Below are positions 61,678-64,000 of a stretch of DNA of 64,000 nucleotides, piece after piece; within the stretch, counting starts at the first letter, position 1, and each line of letters opens with the position of its first letter. The stretch comes from CAUZIZ01 sp965219005 (GTDB lineage: Bacteria > Acidobacteriota > UBA6911 > RPQK01 > JAJDTT01), in the NCBI GenBank assembly GCA_965219005.1, contig CBDCMS010000003.1, positions 496,001 through 560,000 on the forward strand, given 5' to 3'. A program made the position numbers and the translations under genes. The notes under the pieces are model-generated. The model searched no databases, was not told the origin of the DNA, and saw nothing but the letters and a program-made list of their open reading frames with translations.

Positions 61678-63282
61678 CTACAGCTCACCACGACCCCTCA
61701 TCCGCTGAATAGTCTCCGCTGCCCGGATCGCCAAGGCAACAATTGTGAGAGTCGGATTCTTCTCGGGGAAGGTCGTGAAGCTGCTTCCATCAACGACGAA
61801 GAGATTCTTGATCTCGTGCGTTTGATTGAATCTATTGAGGACGGACGTTTCGGGGTTTTTACCCATGCGCACGCAGCCGACTTCGTGGGAAGCGAAGCCA
61901 CTCGGTCCCGGCTGCTGCACGCGCAAGGCGACGCCCGCTGTGTCGTACATCGCGTGGCATGCCTCGATCATCGCACGGTACATGGCCCGGTCATTCGGCT
62001 GCCAGCGGAAGTGCACATGCGGCAGCGGCAAACCGTAGTCATCACGACGATCTGGGTGTAGCGTAATGCGATTTTCCGAGTGTCCAATAACTTTTCCGAA
62101 GGCGAGTGCCCCCGTGTGTGCCGGCTGTAGGTCGCGCACTCGTTTCTTGAAATCATGGCCAAAGCCAGGAACATGGCGAGCGTGGCGCGGTCTCATGTAT
62201 CCATGCACGTTGAGCTGAATGCCGAAACCTCCTGCATACTCGGCGCCTTTTGGTGTCTGAGAGCGCGGGATGTATGCATGATCCAACGCGCCATCCTGGT
62301 TCGTGGATTCTTTGCCGACCAGATCCCCCAGATAACCATGAACTTCAGCGGTGATGTGCCCGTGGAGGTAGCGTCCGACGACGTCGTTGCTGTTGGCGAG
62401 GCCGTTTGGGAAGCGGCGAGATTGCGAATTCAACAGTAAACGTGCCGACTCAATATTGCCGCAGCAAGCGACGAAGACATCGGCTTTGATTTCATCCTCT
62501 TCCCTGGAATCGCGTTCGAAAATGGCGGCCGATCTCACACGGGCTTCGTCATCCGTGCGCAACTCGCGGACCATCCAACCACTCCGAAGGACCAACCGGC
62601 CCGTGCGCCGGGCTTGTGGGATCACGTGCTCGGCCGTATTGAAGATCGCCGACACTCCGCATCCCTTCATACAGTGGCCGCAGTAATGGCAAGCTGCCCG
62701 GCCATGACCGGGTTCGGTGGCCAGAGCCTTACGCACTGGGATCACCCGCATCCCAATCTTGCGGCAGGCCCGGTCTAGAATGTTCTCCGAGCAGCGCATG
62801 CGGAGCGGCCGAATAAAGCGTCCGTCGGGCAGTACCTTGAGGTTTTCTCGGGTTCCACAAACGACCATCAGTTCTTCGGCTTGATCATAGTAGGGCGCAA
62901 GCTCCGTGTAAGTGAGCGGCCAATCCTCTTCGATGCCGTTCACGGACCATTCGCGGAAGTCATCCTCGGAGAACCTGAGGGCAACGGCATTCCAGTGAGT
63001 GGTGCGGCCTCCCAATACGCGCCCGCGACTCACGGAGATCGGGTCCCCTTCGTACTCGACCGGCTCCCGCTTTGGATCAGGCGTGACGCTGGGGACGGTA
63101 GGTGGTTTGGCTTGATCGTACGGCCAGGCGTGGTTTCTCAGTTTCGAGGGGTTACGGTACTTGCCGGCTTCGATCAGGACGACCCGAGCACCCCTCTTGA
63201 CCAGTTGAGAAGCGAGCGTCCCACCCGCGGCCCCGGAGCCGATCACGCAGACGTCGAACCTCTCAGCTGGCATGGCTCCCAT
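61678..63282 (-). CDS. GMC-family FAD oxidoreductase
   Basis: A 534-residue paralogue of the GMC protein at 59510-61144. VCVIGSGAAGGTLASQLVKRG is the FAD motif, GRAACHYCGHCMKGCGVSA is the cysteine-rich segment, and VGCVRMGKNPETSVLNRFNQ with VVDGSSFTTFPEKNPTLTI closes the domain. First gene of the operon GMC, subunit 3, GMC, FG-GAP, with 18 bases to the subunit-3 start. The two GMC proteins share architecture but are clearly diverged, so they may act on different substrates or form a heteromer. Confidence 0.87.
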   Translation of the reverse strand: MGAMPAERFDVCVIGSGAAGGTLASQLVKRGARVVLIEAGKYRNPSKLRNHAWPYDQAKPPTVPSVTPDPKREPVEYEGDPISVSRGRVLGGRTTHWNAVALRFSEDDFREWSVNGIEEDWPLTYTELAPYYDQAEELMVVCGTRENLKVLPDGRFIRPLRMRCSENILDRACRKIGMRVIPVRKALATEPGHGRAACHYCGHCMKGCGVSAIFNTAEHVIPQARRTGRLVLRSGWMVRELRTDDEARVRSAAIFERDSREEDEIKADVFVACCGNIESARLLLNSQSRRFPNGLANSNDVVGRYLHGHITAEVHGYLGDLVGKESTNQDGALDHAYIPRSQTPKGAEYAGGFGIQLNVHGYMRPRHARHVPGFGHDFKKRVRDLQPAHTGALAFGKVIGHSENRITLHPDRRDDYGLPLPHVHFRWQPNDRAMYRAMIEACHAMYDTAGVALRVQQPGPSGFASHEVGCVRMGKNPETSVLNRFNQTHEIKNLFVVDGSSFTTFPEKNPTLTIVALAIRAAETIQRMRGRGEL

Positions 63283-63335
63283 TATAAGTTGGCAGAAAGG
63301 GACGTTTCCAGGGATCAGCGACAGGGGGGATTCGG

Positions 63336-63989
63336 TTAGGCCCCAACGGTGGCACGGTGCCTATCAATCCACGACGCCCACCACGGGAAAATCCACATAG
63401 TCAAGGCCACAGCTGCTACGGCGTTCGAACTCGGCGGGGGTGGAGACCACGGCTGAGTGATCCAGATGACGCCCGTTAGGGCCACCAGCGTCCAGAAGGC
63501 CCAAACGCCCCTTCTGTTTCGCGGACGCAGCCTCCGCATGTAGATCAGAATCGCTGCCAGGAACAGTCCGCCCTCTAGACCAATGGTCGCTGGGACGGAA
63601 TACCAGAGTCCAAGTCCGAGCCTTGGACCTCCTGGCCACAGCGGAAGGTCGGGGCGATGGGTCACGAAGTCAAGTACCCAGTGACTGACTACTACAGCTC
63701 CGATGAGCAGCGAGATCCGACGGCTCTCGGTTATCCGGTACGTGAGCCCCCCGGCAACACATCCCCAAACTGTCGCCATGATCAGGCTATGGCTCCACGG
63801 GTAGGACTCGAACGCCAGAGGCATGAAGGCCGTGCTACCGGGTGCCACGGACACCCTTTCAATCCCCGCAAACACGAGCAATGGCCACAGGAGGTCCAGA
63901 CCAAAGGATGCCGCCACAAGAGCAGACAAAGGCGCTTTTGGCTCGACCGCCTTCGCTCCCAGCGATACGGCCAGGTGTCCAACGAACAT
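63336..63989 (-). CDS. Small multi-pass membrane protein (YdjM/DUF457-like metal-dependent hydrolase family)
   Basis: A 217-residue protein with five or six hydrophobic segments. FVGHLAVSLGAKAVEPKAPL, YPWSHSLIMATVWGCVAGG and VVVSHWVLDFVTHRPDLPLW have the histidines and DxxTH pattern seen in the membrane-bound metal-dependent hydrolase family that includes YdjM and DUF457. Start ATG near the window end is preceded by only 11 bases, so a longer N-terminus is possible but unlikely. Not obviously part of the GMC operon (53-base gap, same strand). Function unknown. Confidence 0.7.
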   Translation of the reverse strand: MFVGHLAVSLGAKAVEPKAPLSALVAASFGLDLLWPLLVFAGIERVSVAPGSTAFMPLAFESYPWSHSLIMATVWGCVAGGLTYRITESRRISLLIGAVVVSHWVLDFVTHRPDLPLWPGGPRLGLGLWYSVPATIGLEGGLFLAAILIYMRRLRPRNRRGVWAFWTLVALTGVIWITQPWSPPPPSSNAVAAVALTMWIFPWWASWIDRHRATVGA

Positions 63990-64000
63990 AGTAGTCCCCT

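Noticed and set aside
1..64000. CRISPR array
   Set aside because: No series of regularly spaced direct repeats with unique spacers was found; the hairpin repeats are irregular in spacing and orientation.

Overview
The window looks like an origin-proximal piece of an Acidobacteriota chromosome. The support is indirect: a secreted protein of the acidobacterial VWFA-related type (12743-14284), a four-module ElbD-like ether-lipid enzyme of the kind known from myxobacteria and Acidobacteria, coenzyme F420 genes, and secreted GMC-oxidoreductase, Gfo/Idh and FG-GAP proteins common in that phylum. No 16S rRNA is present, so the phylum is an inference.

Layout. (1) 1-3.8 kb: F420 cluster (end of cofH, then cofE, cofC, cofD and an F420:NADP oxidoreductase in a tightly overlapping minus-strand operon). 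(2) 4.0-9.3 kb: a lipid kinase translationally coupled to a 1458-residue reductase/AMP-ligase/carrier-protein/acyltransferase fusion. (3) 9.4-17.6 kb: tRNA-Ser(GCU), pcm-rnhB, a prephenate-dehydrogenase-like gene, a DUF374 acyltransferase, a VWA protein with folE, and rpmE-prfA-prmC-HIT. (4) 18.1-30.1 kb: replication and translation core on the plus strand, rpsA-HU-HIT, then dnaA-dnaN-gyrB-gyrA and a TPR lipoprotein-like gene. DnaA-box-like sites on both sides of dnaA make this the likely chromosome origin region.

(5) 30.2-57.2 kb: accessory island. It opens with an ISKra4-type insertion sequence that abuts, without target duplication, the C-terminal part of brxC. What follows is the rest of a type 3 BREX phage-defence operon: an extra ATP-binding protein, a PglXI-like methyltransferase, a collapsed helicase/nuclease remnant, a BrxHII-like helicase, PglZ and BrxA. 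brxF and the brxC ATPase half are missing, so the system is probably inactive as it stands. After it come gene fragments, two orphan P27-type phage terminase small subunits, an IS30 element, an IS1380 remnant, a MITE, two group II introns (one full length, one with its reverse-transcriptase ORF deleted) and a family of hairpin-forming repeats. Both introns and the MITE sit within a few bases of each other in the same loop of this repeat. A LamG protein, a Gfo/Idh oxidoreductase and a glycosidase-like secreted protein are cargo. A tRNA-Ala(GGC)-like sequence with an odd T-arm lies near the right edge.

(6) 57.3-64 kb: an ERCC4-type nuclease, then a minus-strand operon for two GMC flavoprotein oxidoreductases, a Tat-exported gluconate-2-dehydrogenase subunit-3-like protein and an FG-GAP repeat protein, and finally a small membrane protein.

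The most notable points are the BREX-3 operon decapitated by an IS, and the hairpin repeat that has served as a shared landing site for a group II intron (twice) and a MITE, with the intron pair giving a full-length/ORF-less comparison.
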